From: an uncultured Arenicella sp.
GTDB lineage: Bacteria; Pseudomonadota; Gammaproteobacteria; Arenicellales; Arenicellaceae
Reading direction: 5' to 3'
Assembly (NCBI GenBank): GCA_947499305.1
Contig: CANMNN010000005.1
Coordinates: 62,001 to 126,000, forward strand
DNA length: 64,000 bases
The notes under the pieces were generated by a model, which saw only the letters and a list, made by a program, of their open reading frames with translations, made no database searches and was not told the DNA's origin. Position numbers and translations under genes: made by a program. Below are positions 18,407 to 28,796 of this stretch, one piece after another (position 1 is the first letter of the stretch; every line of letters begins with the position of its first letter).

Positions 18407-18430
18407 GGCTTGAGGATGTATTCGAGGATT

Positions 18431-18459
18431 AAAAAAGGCGTCCATAGGACGCCTTTTTT
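18431..18459. terminator. Bidirectional rho-independent terminator after ctaE
   Basis: AAAAAAGGCGTCC (18431-18443), loop ATA and GGACGCCTTTTTT form a 13-bp perfect stem with an A run on one side and a T run on the other. It would end ctaE on the plus strand and the DUF2909 gene on the minus strand. Confidence 0.92.
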
Positions 18460-18498
18460 ATTGTCTGTGCCGGATTTCAACTTAAGAATTCGTGAACA

Positions 18499-18789
18499 CT
18501 ATTCTTTATCTGATTGGTCCATTTCTTTATCTGATTGGTCCATTCGTTCCAGTTGAGCTTCATTAAATTTTTGCGGATGGACTGAGTTGCTTGGTTTGAT
18601 CCAACCCATCTTCATCGAAAGTACGATAAAACCGAATAAAACCACCCAAATTCCGATCCGCCAGGTCAGTGCTTTGACAACTTGGCCGCCTTTATCGCGC
18701 TCGTCGGGGGTCTTGAGTAAGTGGTATAAGCCGATTGCTAGGCTCGTTAGCATGGCTAAAAGTAGGATGACTATGACGATAGTGCTCAT
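18499..18789 (-). CDS. DUF2909 twin-transmembrane protein
   Basis: This 96-residue protein has two transmembrane helices (residues 3-24 and 44-64). The loop contains LKTPDERDKGGQVVKALTWRIG, the recognisable core of the DUF2909 family. That family is found opposite the cox genes in many gammaproteobacteria. No function is established, and the conserved position suggests a role with the oxidase. The C-terminus ends in a perfect repeat of the heptapeptide MDQSDKE from a 21-bp duplication. A single copy would give a more typical length. Confidence 0.85.
   Translation of the reverse strand: MSTIVIVILLLAMLTSLAIGLYHLLKTPDERDKGGQVVKALTWRIGIWVVLFGFIVLSMKMGWIKPSNSVHPQKFNEAQLERMDQSDKEMDQSDKE
18502..18543 (-). 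repeat. Perfect 21-bp tandem duplication at the 3' end of the DUF2909 gene
   Basis: Positions 18502-18522 and 18523-18543 are identical. The unit is seven codons, so the frame is kept and the protein gains one extra MDQSDKE. Perfect identity suggests a recent event or ongoing slippage. Confidence 0.95.
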
Positions 18790-18889
18790 ATAAAAGGCCT
18801 ATTGATATCTAAGAATTACGGCAACTAACACTTACAACATCTGTGCTATTGTGCGCGGAGTTTACCTTATTTGAGTCAACGAGTTGCGA

Positions 18890-19642
18890 ATGCCTAATCA
18901 AATCGACAAAACTGCGCCTATATGGCGTCTACCTCTGCTAGGAATCATCGCAATGATTATGATTCTTGCGATGTTGCGGCTCGGTATTTGGCAGTTAGAT
19001 AGAGCAGAGCAGAAGCGTGATATCGCTAATAAGCTTCAAGCTCGCGCTTCCTTCTCTGTGCGCGATATCGCATCAATTGCCGGTTTGAACCCGGAGGAAA
19101 TCCGTTTTCGTTCCATTCGCCTTACTGGTAAGTATCTCTCTGAGCAAACGATATTTGTCGACAATCAAGTAGTCAATGGTGGTGTTGGGTATCAGGTGTT
19201 TACGCCTTTTAAAGTCGATAGCTTCGATCACTTAGTGCTTGTCGCGCGAGGCTGGGTTTCGGTTGGAGTATCTCGTGAAGAACTTCCCACTATCGATACA
19301 AACGATCAACAACAAGAGCTCGTAGGTCGTTTGAATAATCCGCCGGCCGAACCGCCTTTATGGAACGATGATTACTCAGTGCAAAACGGTTCAGTCTGGC
19401 AGTATTTGCCAATATCTGAAGTCTCGTCTGTTTTAGACGCGAAAGTGTTTCCATTAGTGGTAGAATTGGCGCCCGAAGCCAGCGATAGCGCTGAGTTAGT
19501 TCGAAAGTGGCCCGAGATCGACGATCAGTGGGTCGCGAAACATCAAGGGTATGCGTTTCAGTGGTTCTCCATGGCGCTGGCCTTTTTCATCGCTTGCTTA
19601 GTGTTGCTGATAAAAGGCCGCAAAACCAGGCCCGTTAGCTAA
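18890..19642 (+). CDS. SURF1 family cytochrome oxidase assembly protein
   Basis: This 250-residue protein has terminal transmembrane helices (about residues 14-34 and 220-240) around a periplasmic domain. Motifs include RLGIWQLDRAEQKRD, FVDNQVVNGGVGYQVFTPF, VLVARGWVS and the closing KHQGYAFQWFSMALAFF, all typical of SURF1/Shy1. The family takes part in heme a insertion into subunit I. ATG 18890 is chosen over TTG 18884. The DUF2909 gene is divergent, and the Sco-like gene follows after 14 bases. Confidence 0.93.
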   Translation: MPNQIDKTAPIWRLPLLGIIAMIMILAMLRLGIWQLDRAEQKRDIANKLQARASFSVRDIASIAGLNPEEIRFRSIRLTGKYLSEQTIFVDNQVVNGGVGYQVFTPFKVDSFDHLVLVARGWVSVGVSREELPTIDTNDQQQELVGRLNNPPAEPPLWNDDYSVQNGSVWQYLPISEVSSVLDAKVFPLVVELAPEASDSAELVRKWPEIDDQWVAKHQGYAFQWFSMALAFFIACLVLLIKGRKTRPVS

Positions 19643-19656
19643 ACAGTGTAAATGTT

Positions 19657-20271
19657 ATGACTGATCAAAATCCAAGTCCTGAAGACGTTAAGAAAACTCA
19701 GTTTTGGAATCGCGTGCAAATGCTTATGGTGTTCGCGGTGTTCGTTGCGCCGGTAGCAGGGGCATTTTTATACAAGCCAACAAGTTTTAATAACTTTGGT
19801 GACCTGTACGTTCCTGTTCGCCAAGTTAGTAACCTAGACATGCTTGGCAAAAATGGAGCTGTCGAGTTGGATTCCTTTCGCAGGCAATGGGTATTCATGG
19901 TGAAGGTTGATGGCGAGTGTCTCAAGGCTTGTGAAGATAATATTTTGAAAATGCGTCAAGTTCGTTTCATGCAGAACAATGATATGACACGGATTCGAAC
20001 AATAGTTATTCAATCAGGTCTTAGCGAGGCAGTTGCGTTAGATTTGGCAGCCAAATATTCCCCGATGGAGGTTTATTCTGTAGAAAAGCCTCAGTTCGAA
20101 GATTGGACGAAAATTTTAAAGCTTGACGACGCACCAATTGAAGCTGAGCGCGATCGCATATATGTGATCGACCCTGCCGGTAATCTCATGATGAGTTACC
20201 CTGCAAGTACTGAACCGAAGTCGATTCAGAAAGACATTAAGCGCTTGTTGAAAACTTCGCAAATTGGCTAA
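19657..20271 (+). CDS. Membrane-anchored Sco-like thioredoxin-fold protein of the oxidase cluster
   Basis: This 204-residue protein has one transmembrane helix (about residues 20-38) and a periplasmic thioredoxin-like domain. C88 and C92 form the CxxxC spacing seen in Sco copper chaperones (GECLKAC). The protein has no histidine anywhere, so the third copper ligand of Sco proteins is missing. A thiol-redox role on the CuA site is therefore more likely than copper carriage. Homologues lie between SURF1 and ctaA in many gammaproteobacteria and are annotated as hypothetical. Here ctaB follows directly. Confidence 0.7.
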   Translation: MTDQNPSPEDVKKTQFWNRVQMLMVFAVFVAPVAGAFLYKPTSFNNFGDLYVPVRQVSNLDMLGKNGAVELDSFRRQWVFMVKVDGECLKACEDNILKMRQVRFMQNNDMTRIRTIVIQSGLSEAVALDLAAKYSPMEVYSVEKPQFEDWTKILKLDDAPIEAERDRIYVIDPAGNLMMSYPASTEPKSIQKDIKRLLKTSQIG

Positions 20272-20308
20272 TTGATGCCGATCGATTTTGTAACTTATTT
20301 GAAACACC

Positions 20309-21229
20309 ATGTCCCAGTCTGAAACCGTAAATAACTCCCTTAGTGGCGCAATACAACAGTATTACGATTTAACGAAACCTCGCGTGGTTATGTTGATTGT
20401 GTTTACCGCCTTTGTTGGTATGTTGTTGGCTGTCCAAGGCATGCCTGACTTATTTACCGTTGCGATGGCTTGTCTTGGTATTGGTTTGGCGGCGTCTTCG
20501 GGCGCGGCGATGAATCAGATTATTGATATGCGTGCCGATGCCATCATGGCCAGAACCCAGAACAGGCCATTAGCGACAGGTGGTTTGAATGTTTGGCAAG
20601 CCGTTGTGTTTGCCGCGCTGCTGTGTTTTTTCGGCATGTTCATCTTAGTGAAATGGGTTAACGAGCTAACCGCAGTATTAACCTTTATTTCGATGGTTGG
20701 TTATGGCGTGATTTATACGGTTTTCTTAAAACCTGCTAGTCCGCAAAACATTGTTATCGGTGGTGCCGCTGGTGCCGCTCCACCTCTTTTGGGTTGGGTC
20801 GCGATGACTGGCGCTATAACAGCTGAGGGCTGCTTGTTGTTCCTAATTATATTTGCATGGACGCCCCCGCATTTCTGGGCACTTGCACTGTATCGGCGTG
20901 AAGAGTACGCCGAAGCGGGTGTGCCAATGTTGCCCGTGACGCATGGTGAAGAGTTCACTCGTCTGCAAATTTTGCTATACACCTATATCTTAGTAGCTGT
21001 AACTTTGATGCCATTTAGCATCCATATGTTTGGTGGTATCTATTTGATCGGCGCGTTTTATCTGAATGCTCGCTTTATGTACTATGTGTTCAAGCTGTAT
21101 AAAAACTATAGTGATGAGCTGTCGCGAACAACCTTCATCTACTCGATTAAGTACTTAATGTATTTATTCGCGGTTATGTTAGTAGATCACTATGCATGGG
21201 ATAGATTGAGATTAGCTGCTGGGTTTTAG
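20309..21229 (+). CDS. ctaB: CtaB/CyoE, protoheme IX farnesyltransferase (heme O synthase)
   Basis: CtaB converts heme B to heme O. The 306-residue UbiA-family membrane protein has about nine helices. The two prenyl-diphosphate motifs are NQIIDMRADAIMARTQNRPL near residue 70 and the later WTPPHFWALALYRREEYAEAGVPMLP. The N-terminus YYDLTKPRVVMLIVFTAFVGM is diagnostic. ctaA, which turns heme O into heme A and usually precedes ctaB, is not here. The gene starts 37 bases after the Sco-like gene. Confidence 0.95.
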   Translation: MSQSETVNNSLSGAIQQYYDLTKPRVVMLIVFTAFVGMLLAVQGMPDLFTVAMACLGIGLAASSGAAMNQIIDMRADAIMARTQNRPLATGGLNVWQAVVFAALLCFFGMFILVKWVNELTAVLTFISMVGYGVIYTVFLKPASPQNIVIGGAAGAAPPLLGWVAMTGAITAEGCLLFLIIFAWTPPHFWALALYRREEYAEAGVPMLPVTHGEEFTRLQILLYTYILVAVTLMPFSIHMFGGIYLIGAFYLNARFMYYVFKLYKNYSDELSRTTFIYSIKYLMYLFAVMLVDHYAWDRLRLAAGF

Positions 21230-21249
21230 TATCTAGCCCAGTCGCAGTT

Positions 21250-21300
21250 GCGCAGAGGGCTCTTAGTCGCGCAGAGGGCTCTTATTCGCGCAGAGGGCTC

Positions 21301-21306
<6 letters not shown>
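21250..21306. repeat. 19-bp tandem repeat, 3 copies, after ctaB
   Basis: The unit GCGCAGAGGGCTCTTAGTC starts at 21250, 21269 and 21288. Copy 2 differs at one base. Each unit holds the near-palindrome AGAGGGCTCT. The last copy runs over the stop codon of the convergent kinase-like gene. Confidence 0.93.
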
Positions 21307-23453
<2,147 letters not shown>

Positions 23454-23454
<1 letters not shown>

Positions 23455-24326
23455 TGTCAGATCCTGTTCGCCTTTCCAAACTAATGTCGCAGCGTGGCTT
23501 ATGTTCGCGCCGTGAAGCCGATAAGTTGATTGAGCAAGGCTTGGTAAGGGTAAATGGAGAGTTAGTGAATACACTCGGGGTTAAATTCCCCGAAGATGTA
23601 AAGATTGAACTAACTCAGCGCGCGCAAGCAATGCAGAACGAGCGCGTGACTATAATGATCAATAAGCCTGTCGGTTATGTTTCGGGTCAGGCCGAGGATG
23701 ACTATATCCCTGCAGTGCGTTTGATTACGCAGGAAGCGCACTCTGAAACCGACCAAACGCGATTACATTTAAAGCCTGCACATTTCAAGGGCCTAGCACC
23801 TGCAGGGCGCTTAGACATTGATTCGCAGGGGCTGCTCATTCTTACTCAAGACGGCCGTATCGCGAAGCAGTTAATTGGTGAAAACACCGAGTTAGAAAAA
23901 GAGTATCTAGTTCGTGTGGACGTTGATGTTAGCGATGAGCAAATTGAGCAACTCACTTTTGGCCTCGAACTAGACGGTAAGCCACTCAAGCGCGCCAAGG
24001 TAAGGCAGCTTAATTCTGAGCAATTGCAAATCATCTTACGCGAAGGCAAGAAGCGTCAAATTCGCCGCATGTGTGAAGCCGTGGGTTTGCATGTTAGCGG
24101 TTTAAAGCGGGTACGTGTTGGTGAGCTGCGCCTAGGCAAACTCGAAGAAGGCCAATGGCGTTATGTTTTACCTGAGGAGTTTCGTCATCGCGATTCTCGT
24201 AAGCCGGAACGCACTCCGTCAGGTAAGCCCGTTGCTCGAGAAAATAGGGTTCCGCCGCGTAGGCCTAAAATCAAAGGAAAGAGCCTTTACGGACAAGGCG
24301 CAAAGCGTAATAAACGTGACGAATGA
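23454..24326 (+). CDS. rRNA pseudouridine synthase, RluF-like (RsuA/RluB/E/F family)
   Basis: This 290-residue protein has an N-terminal S4 RNA-binding domain (RLSKLMSQRGLCSRREADKLIEQGLV, residues 6-60). The catalytic domain has the active aspartate in GRLDIDSQGLLILTQDG near residue 123. INKPVGYVSGQAEDDY and GKKRQIRRMCEAVG are closest to RluF, which modifies U2604 of 23S rRNA. Assignment among RluB, RluE and RluF is by similarity of short motifs. The C-terminal 50 residues are Arg/Lys/Pro-rich. It starts within the purB stop codon and overlaps the YkgJ gene by 11 bases. Confidence 0.88.
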
Positions 24327-24582
24327 GGTTAAAAACTGCTCAAACTGTGCTGCTAGTTGCTGCCGCTATGAAGTCTTTTTGATTAGCGATACGGGTGTTC
24401 CCAGCGAGCATATTCTTACTGACGATCAAGGCACTCAAACAATGCGCCGTAGCGAAGATGGTTGGTGTTCGGCGCTCGATCGCAAAAGCATGTCGTGTTC
24501 GATTTATGATGTTCGACCTTGGTTGTGTCGAGAATTTGAAATGGGCTCGCGAGATTGTATGTCTACTTGGAGTCGAGCCTGA
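24316..24582 (+). CDS. YkgJ family cysteine-cluster protein
   Basis: Starting at GTG 24316 the protein has 88 residues with the zinc/iron-cluster pattern of the YkgJ (CxxCxxxCC) family: CSNCAASCC near residue 8, then GWCSALD, MSCSIYDVRPWLCREFEMGSRDC. The arginine-proline-x-x-C element (RPWLC) is typical. The family has no settled function. The frame extends upstream to 24163 without conservation, and the GTG overlaps the preceding gene by 11 bases, which suggests coupling. Confidence 0.8.
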   Translation: MTNEVKNCSNCAASCCRYEVFLISDTGVPSEHILTDDQGTQTMRRSEDGWCSALDRKSMSCSIYDVRPWLCREFEMGSRDCMSTWSRA

Positions 24583-24755
24583 ATCCAGTGTTTCATACAT
24601 GGCGAGTTTGTAACCGCCAGAGGTTTAGCTCGAGAGCTCAGCGACAAAGTTCGAAATGTGTTTATCAATGTTCCTAGCAAACTCATAATAGACATTTGGC
24701 GTAGAAATAAACGAGCGTCTTTAATAATAAAGGCGTCGAAAATTAGGGGATCTAT

Positions 24756-25499
24756 GTGTCAGAATTAAACAGAATTGCATTGCTTATTGATTGCGATAAC
24801 GTTAGCCACAACTCAATAGAAGGTGTTATTGAGGAGCTGTCTAAGTTTGGTAAGGTCAATGTTAGGCATGCCCACGGAGACTGGAATAGCAAATCATTGT
24901 CAGGTTGGATCGAGAAGCTGCATCCGCATGCTATTCGTCCCATGCAACAGTTTGCCTATACCAAAGGTAAAAACGCGACCGACTCAGCTATGATTATTGA
25001 CGCAATGGATTTGTTGTATGGAAATACCGTAGAAGCGTTTGCTTTGATGACTAGCGACAGTGATTTTACGCCTCTCGTGATGCGTCTGTTAGAAAGCGGT
25101 TTTCCTGTATACGGATTCGGAGAAAAGAAAACGCCCCAGCCGTTTGTTGATGCTTGTTCAACTTTTATTTACACAGAAAATCTCGCTAAAGTAAAAGAAA
25201 ATAAAGACAGCGACAAACCGTTAACGAACAAAATCAAAGCAAAGGGAAAAAGCAAAACTCAACTTCGACAAGATACTGCATTAGTAAGGCTTTTGAGGAC
25301 GGCGGTGGAGCAAACATCCGACGATGATGACTGGGCGCTGATGAATAATGTAGGAAAGTACATTTCCAATAACAGCTCATTTTCACCTGTTAACTACGGC
25401 TATATAAAGTTGGGTGCGCTTATCAGAGCAACTGAGTTGTTTGATATTGAAATGAGGAATAACGGAAACTCTATGTATATTAAGGATTCTAGGAAATAA
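24756..25499 (+). CDS. NYN-domain (LabA/DUF88) protein with C-terminal OST-HTH/LOTUS domain
   Basis: This 247-residue protein starts at GTG with AGGGGA seven bases upstream. Residues 6-150 form a PIN-like NYN ribonuclease domain with acidic residues in LIDCDN, ATDSAMIIDAMDLL and MTSDSDFTPLV. A Lys-rich linker follows. Residues 175-245 match OST-HTH/LOTUS domains (SFSPVNYGYIKLGALIRATELFDIE). Such proteins are thought to bind or cleave RNA. It appears monocistronic. The 173 bases before it and 207 bases after it hold no gene I can support. Confidence 0.85.
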   Translation: MSELNRIALLIDCDNVSHNSIEGVIEELSKFGKVNVRHAHGDWNSKSLSGWIEKLHPHAIRPMQQFAYTKGKNATDSAMIIDAMDLLYGNTVEAFALMTSDSDFTPLVMRLLESGFPVYGFGEKKTPQPFVDACSTFIYTENLAKVKENKDSDKPLTNKIKAKGKSKTQLRQDTALVRLLRTAVEQTSDDDDWALMNNVGKYISNNSSFSPVNYGYIKLGALIRATELFDIEMRNNGNSMYIKDSRK

Positions 25500-25706
25500 A
25501 AAGGGTGGCAATCGTTAGTTTTTTGATTGGCCTCTTCGGCTAGTGAGTTTAAAAAGATCGACACAACACATTTTATTTGAGTGCTAAAATGAGCTGTATG
25601 AAAGGCCTGCTTGGTCTGAATTTTTCTGGCACATGATTCAAATATTTTATGGGAATGTCTTATATATTAGCGCTGCAGAACTTGGCGGGCTTAATTTATT
25701 CTCACC

Positions 25707-27122
25707 TTAAACCCGAGCAGTTTTAACGATTTGTGTTATTTGCAATAAAGCATCTTCGATAGTTCTGTTCGAATCATAGTGATTCGACAAGCTCCATCCA
25801 AAGTTCAGTCGAAAGCAATCTTTGTATAGTTTCTTGGTGGTGAATTGGGGGCCAAAACGTATATCGATGTCGGCGTCTTTGATCAATTGTCTAAACCTTT
25901 CTGGGTCCAAATTAGGCGTTTGAACCCAGAGAACTAAGCCACCTTTAGGGGCACTAACAGCCGAGCCTTCGGGTAAATTTTCGAGCAAAAGAGTTCGGTA
26001 GGCGTTTGCATTTGACAGTGAGGTTTTCCTGATTCGTTGTACGTGACTTTGGTATTGCCCTGCGTTTATTAAACTCGCAATACTCAACTGTATTAGTTCG
26101 TTATGGCCGAGTCGCTCTGATGCGCATATATCAATGCACTTGTCCAAATATCTGCCTGGAGCGCACCAGCCGATACGTAAGCCACTCGAAAGCGTTTTTG
26201 AAACGGATGAGCACCAGATCACGTAACCGTTAGTATCCCAATGCTTTACAGGCAGTGGGTATAGGTTTTCATGGCCTAGCTCACCGTAGACATCGTCTTC
26301 GATAATGGGGGTGCGATATTTGTTGGCTAAGCTAGCCAGTCTTTGTTTTTGTTCTATGGATAGGCTAATGCCATGAGGGTTCATAAATGAGCTGCTAAAG
26401 AGCCCGGCGTTAATTTCTTTGTTCTTTAATCGTTGCTCAATTTGATCTAAATCTAAACCTTCAGAGGTGCAAGGTATCTCCACAACTTTACGAGACATGC
26501 TTGCCAGCAATTTCAGTAAGCCGTTGAAGCACGGGGAGCTTATTCCAACGGCATCACCGACTTGAGTGGTCGCTAGAACCGCCATTCGAATTGCATCCAT
26601 GCAGCCGCTACTAATGCAAAGCTCGTTGGCGCTTAAGGGGAAGCCATTTTTTGAAAAGTGTGTTGCTAGTGCGTCGCGGAACCTTGTTGAGCCTTGGGGG
26701 TTGGGGTAGGTATGTAGTAGTGCGTCGCCTCGCTGAACTGTTTGTCTGATGTACGCTTTAATTTCGGTAAGGGGGATGTTATCAGGGCAGACCTGACTGA
26801 CTCCCAATGGGCCTGATGTATGGCTTCTATCGTCATAACTATCGGCCTTATTGCTGATCGATACGGGTGCTTTTCGGCTCTTGAATTGAGGTAACTCTGG
26901 CTGATTTTCGTTACTTGAGAACGTTGATACATAGAATCCTGATTTTGGGTAGCTGACAAGCCAGCCTAGTTCTTCAAGCGCGCGATAGCTGTTCAGTGCG
27001 GTTGTCATGCTCACACCAAGCTGTTTGGTTAATTGCCTTAGGGACGGCATGCGCTGGCCACTCTCAAGCTTCTCGCTTTGAATATCTTGAATTATTCGAT
27101 CAGCAATGTCTTTGTATTTCAT
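25707..27122 (-). CDS. MocR-type regulator (GntR winged helix + aminotransferase-like domain)
   Basis: This 471-residue protein has an N-terminal GntR winged helix (residues 1-70, with SGQRMPSLRQLTKQLGVSMTTALNSYRALEELGWL). A fold-type I aminotransferase domain follows, with SSGCMDAIRMAV, IIEDDVYGEL and the PLP lysine in WCSSVSKTLSSGLRIGW near residue 310. MocR proteins sense PLP or amino compounds and usually control a divergent gene. Here that is the EamA exporter 124 bases away. The effector is unknown. Confidence 0.9.
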   Translation of the reverse strand: MKYKDIADRIIQDIQSEKLESGQRMPSLRQLTKQLGVSMTTALNSYRALEELGWLVSYPKSGFYVSTFSSNENQPELPQFKSRKAPVSISNKADSYDDRSHTSGPLGVSQVCPDNIPLTEIKAYIRQTVQRGDALLHTYPNPQGSTRFRDALATHFSKNGFPLSANELCISSGCMDAIRMAVLATTQVGDAVGISSPCFNGLLKLLASMSRKVVEIPCTSEGLDLDQIEQRLKNKEINAGLFSSSFMNPHGISLSIEQKQRLASLANKYRTPIIEDDVYGELGHENLYPLPVKHWDTNGYVIWCSSVSKTLSSGLRIGWCAPGRYLDKCIDICASERLGHNELIQLSIASLINAGQYQSHVQRIRKTSLSNANAYRTLLLENLPEGSAVSAPKGGLVLWVQTPNLDPERFRQLIKDADIDIRFGPQFTTKKLYKDCFRLNFGWSLSNHYDSNRTIEDALLQITQIVKTARV

Positions 27123-27133
27123 AGTGGAGGATA

Positions 27134-27182
27134 GTATCTGATATATCTGTGCTCTTATTTTTAGCTAAAATTGTATCTGTTA
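27134..27182. promoter_or_regulatory. Candidate MocR operator: TATCTG direct repeats
   Basis: GTATCTGATA at 27134-27143 and GTATCTGTTA at 27173-27182 are direct repeats 39 bases apart. A third TATCTG lies at 27144-27149. They sit between the divergent MocR and EamA genes, and MocR proteins commonly bind direct repeats there. The site is inferred from pattern and position only. Confidence 0.4.
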
Positions 27183-27246
27183 TTTCTTTTTGATCAATCG
27201 ATAATAGTCATTCTATATCGATGTTTTATGACTTAAAGAGAGTTTC

Positions 27247-28107
27247 ATGACGGTAAAAGATATCTGTATCACCCTATTGTTGATGTGTTTATGGGGCTTA
27301 AATTTTTCAGCTATTAAGTTAGGCGCAAGTCAAACGGACCCTATATTACTAACCGCATTCAGGTTTTTGTTCGCGGTTTTCCCCGCAATTTTCTTTGTGA
27401 AAAGGCCACCCGAACCCGTGCGATACTTGCTGGCCTATGGCCTGGTGTTTGGCTTAGGAGTCTGGGGCATGATGGTGTGGTCAATCAATATCGGAGTGTC
27501 GGTTGGAATGGCGCCGCTGTTGATGAACATGAGTCTCATCAGTAGTTTGGTGCTTGGCTACTTTGTTTTTAAGGAGTCGCTTAGCGTCAATAAAATTATT
27601 GGCGTAGTCTTATCGCTAGCGGGAGTGTTGGTGAGTTTGGCATTAAGCGATGGTTCTCTGCCGCTACAGGCACTACCCCTGATAATGATTGCTGCTATTA
27701 GTTGGAGCCTCTTAGCGTTGATCGTTAAGAAATCAGAAACCAAATATGTATTCGCATTCAGTGTATGGGGGATGCTTTTTGCGCCAATTCCATTAATTGC
27801 GTTTGCCTATATTCTAAAGGGCGGACAGCCGTTTTTCGATTTGCCGGGTCAACTTAATGCTCAAGTTTGGTTCTCAATTTTATTTCAAGCTTATCCGACA
27901 ACACTTTTAGGCTATTGGCTTTGGAACAGACTTACGCTTAAGTATCCATTATCAACCATGGCGCCGTTTTCGCTTTTGACTCCGATTTTCGGGTTATTGG
28001 GAGGGGTGCTTTTCTACTCTGAAGAAATTTCCCTTATTAAGCTTCTAGCCTTTGTATTAATACTAAGCGGCTTAGCGGTCAGTCAGTTGCGAACTGTCAA
28101 GCAATAG
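27247..28107 (+). CDS. EamA/DMT family exporter
   Basis: This 286-residue protein has ten hydrophobic helices in two EamA repeats. LMCLWGLNFSAIKLG opens the first, and the second begins near residue 140. Motifs such as PILLTAFRFLFAVFPAIFF are typical of YdcZ/RhaT-like drug/metabolite transporters. It diverges from a MocR regulator, an arrangement often seen with amino-acid or pyridoxal-related exporters. The substrate is not known. Confidence 0.85.
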   Translation: MTVKDICITLLLMCLWGLNFSAIKLGASQTDPILLTAFRFLFAVFPAIFFVKRPPEPVRYLLAYGLVFGLGVWGMMVWSINIGVSVGMAPLLMNMSLISSLVLGYFVFKESLSVNKIIGVVLSLAGVLVSLALSDGSLPLQALPLIMIAAISWSLLALIVKKSETKYVFAFSVWGMLFAPIPLIAFAYILKGGQPFFDLPGQLNAQVWFSILFQAYPTTLLGYWLWNRLTLKYPLSTMAPFSLLTPIFGLLGGVLFYSEEISLIKLLAFVLILSGLAVSQLRTVKQ

Positions 28108-28141
28108 TATTGAGTATCAAATTCCTGAGCTAGTTTTGTTA

Positions 28142-28777
28142 TTACGTTTCTACGCTCAGGGTATAGGCGCCTGCGCTAACTAGGGCTAGACCGCCAGCAA
28201 GCTCAAAACGGCTTGATGTCTGTCTTGCTGCAACTGCCTTAGACGCTTTTGTTGCCAGAAAGGCGTAACAGAAGGTATTTAAGGCTGCGAGTAAAATGAA
28301 ACTAATGACTAATATGCTTAGCTGAGGAGTCATGGGCAGGTCTACGTTAACAAACTGTGGCAGAAACGCTCCAAAAAACACAATGCCCTTTGGGTTTAAT
28401 GCTGTCACCAAGTAAGTGTTTCTAAAATAGCTGTTTCGAGAGTGAGATGCACTTTGATTTGTGCCTTCACGCTCACTGGCTTTAGGTTTGCTGATTGAAG
28501 ATTTCAGCATCTTGAAACCTAGCCAAATGAGGTAAGCTCCACCTACTACTTTGATAATGTTAAATGCTATGGACGACACCGCTAGAATGCTTCCTAGCCC
28601 GATCAATGAAGCCGCAATTAGCGTTGCGTCTCCCAAGCATACGGCACAAACTAGCGGTAATATTGAGCTTGCTCCTCGTTGGCCCGCATAGGCAAGAACT
28701 GTAATAATTGTGGGGCCAGGTATAACTAGCATCAAGCTTGATGTCGCAACAAAGGTGAGCCACAGTTCGATCGTCAT
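28142..28777 (-). CDS. LysE/RhtB family amino-acid exporter
   Basis: This 211-residue protein has five or six transmembrane helices. The RhtB signature is LMLVIPGPTIITVLAYAGQRG near residue 15, followed by GGAYLIWLGFKMLK and TALNPKGIVFFGAFLPQFV. These proteins export homoserine, threonine, lysine or related amino acids. The gene converges on the EamA exporter and is 19 bases downstream of the lipoprotein hydrolase gene, with which it may be cotranscribed. Confidence 0.9.
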   Translation of the reverse strand: MTIELWLTFVATSSLMLVIPGPTIITVLAYAGQRGASSILPLVCAVCLGDATLIAASLIGLGSILAVSSIAFNIIKVVGGAYLIWLGFKMLKSSISKPKASEREGTNQSASHSRNSYFRNTYLVTALNPKGIVFFGAFLPQFVNVDLPMTPQLSILVISFILLAALNTFCYAFLATKASKAVAARQTSSRFELAGGLALVSAGAYTLSVET

Positions 28778-28796
28778 GAGTTACTCTGGTCGATGT

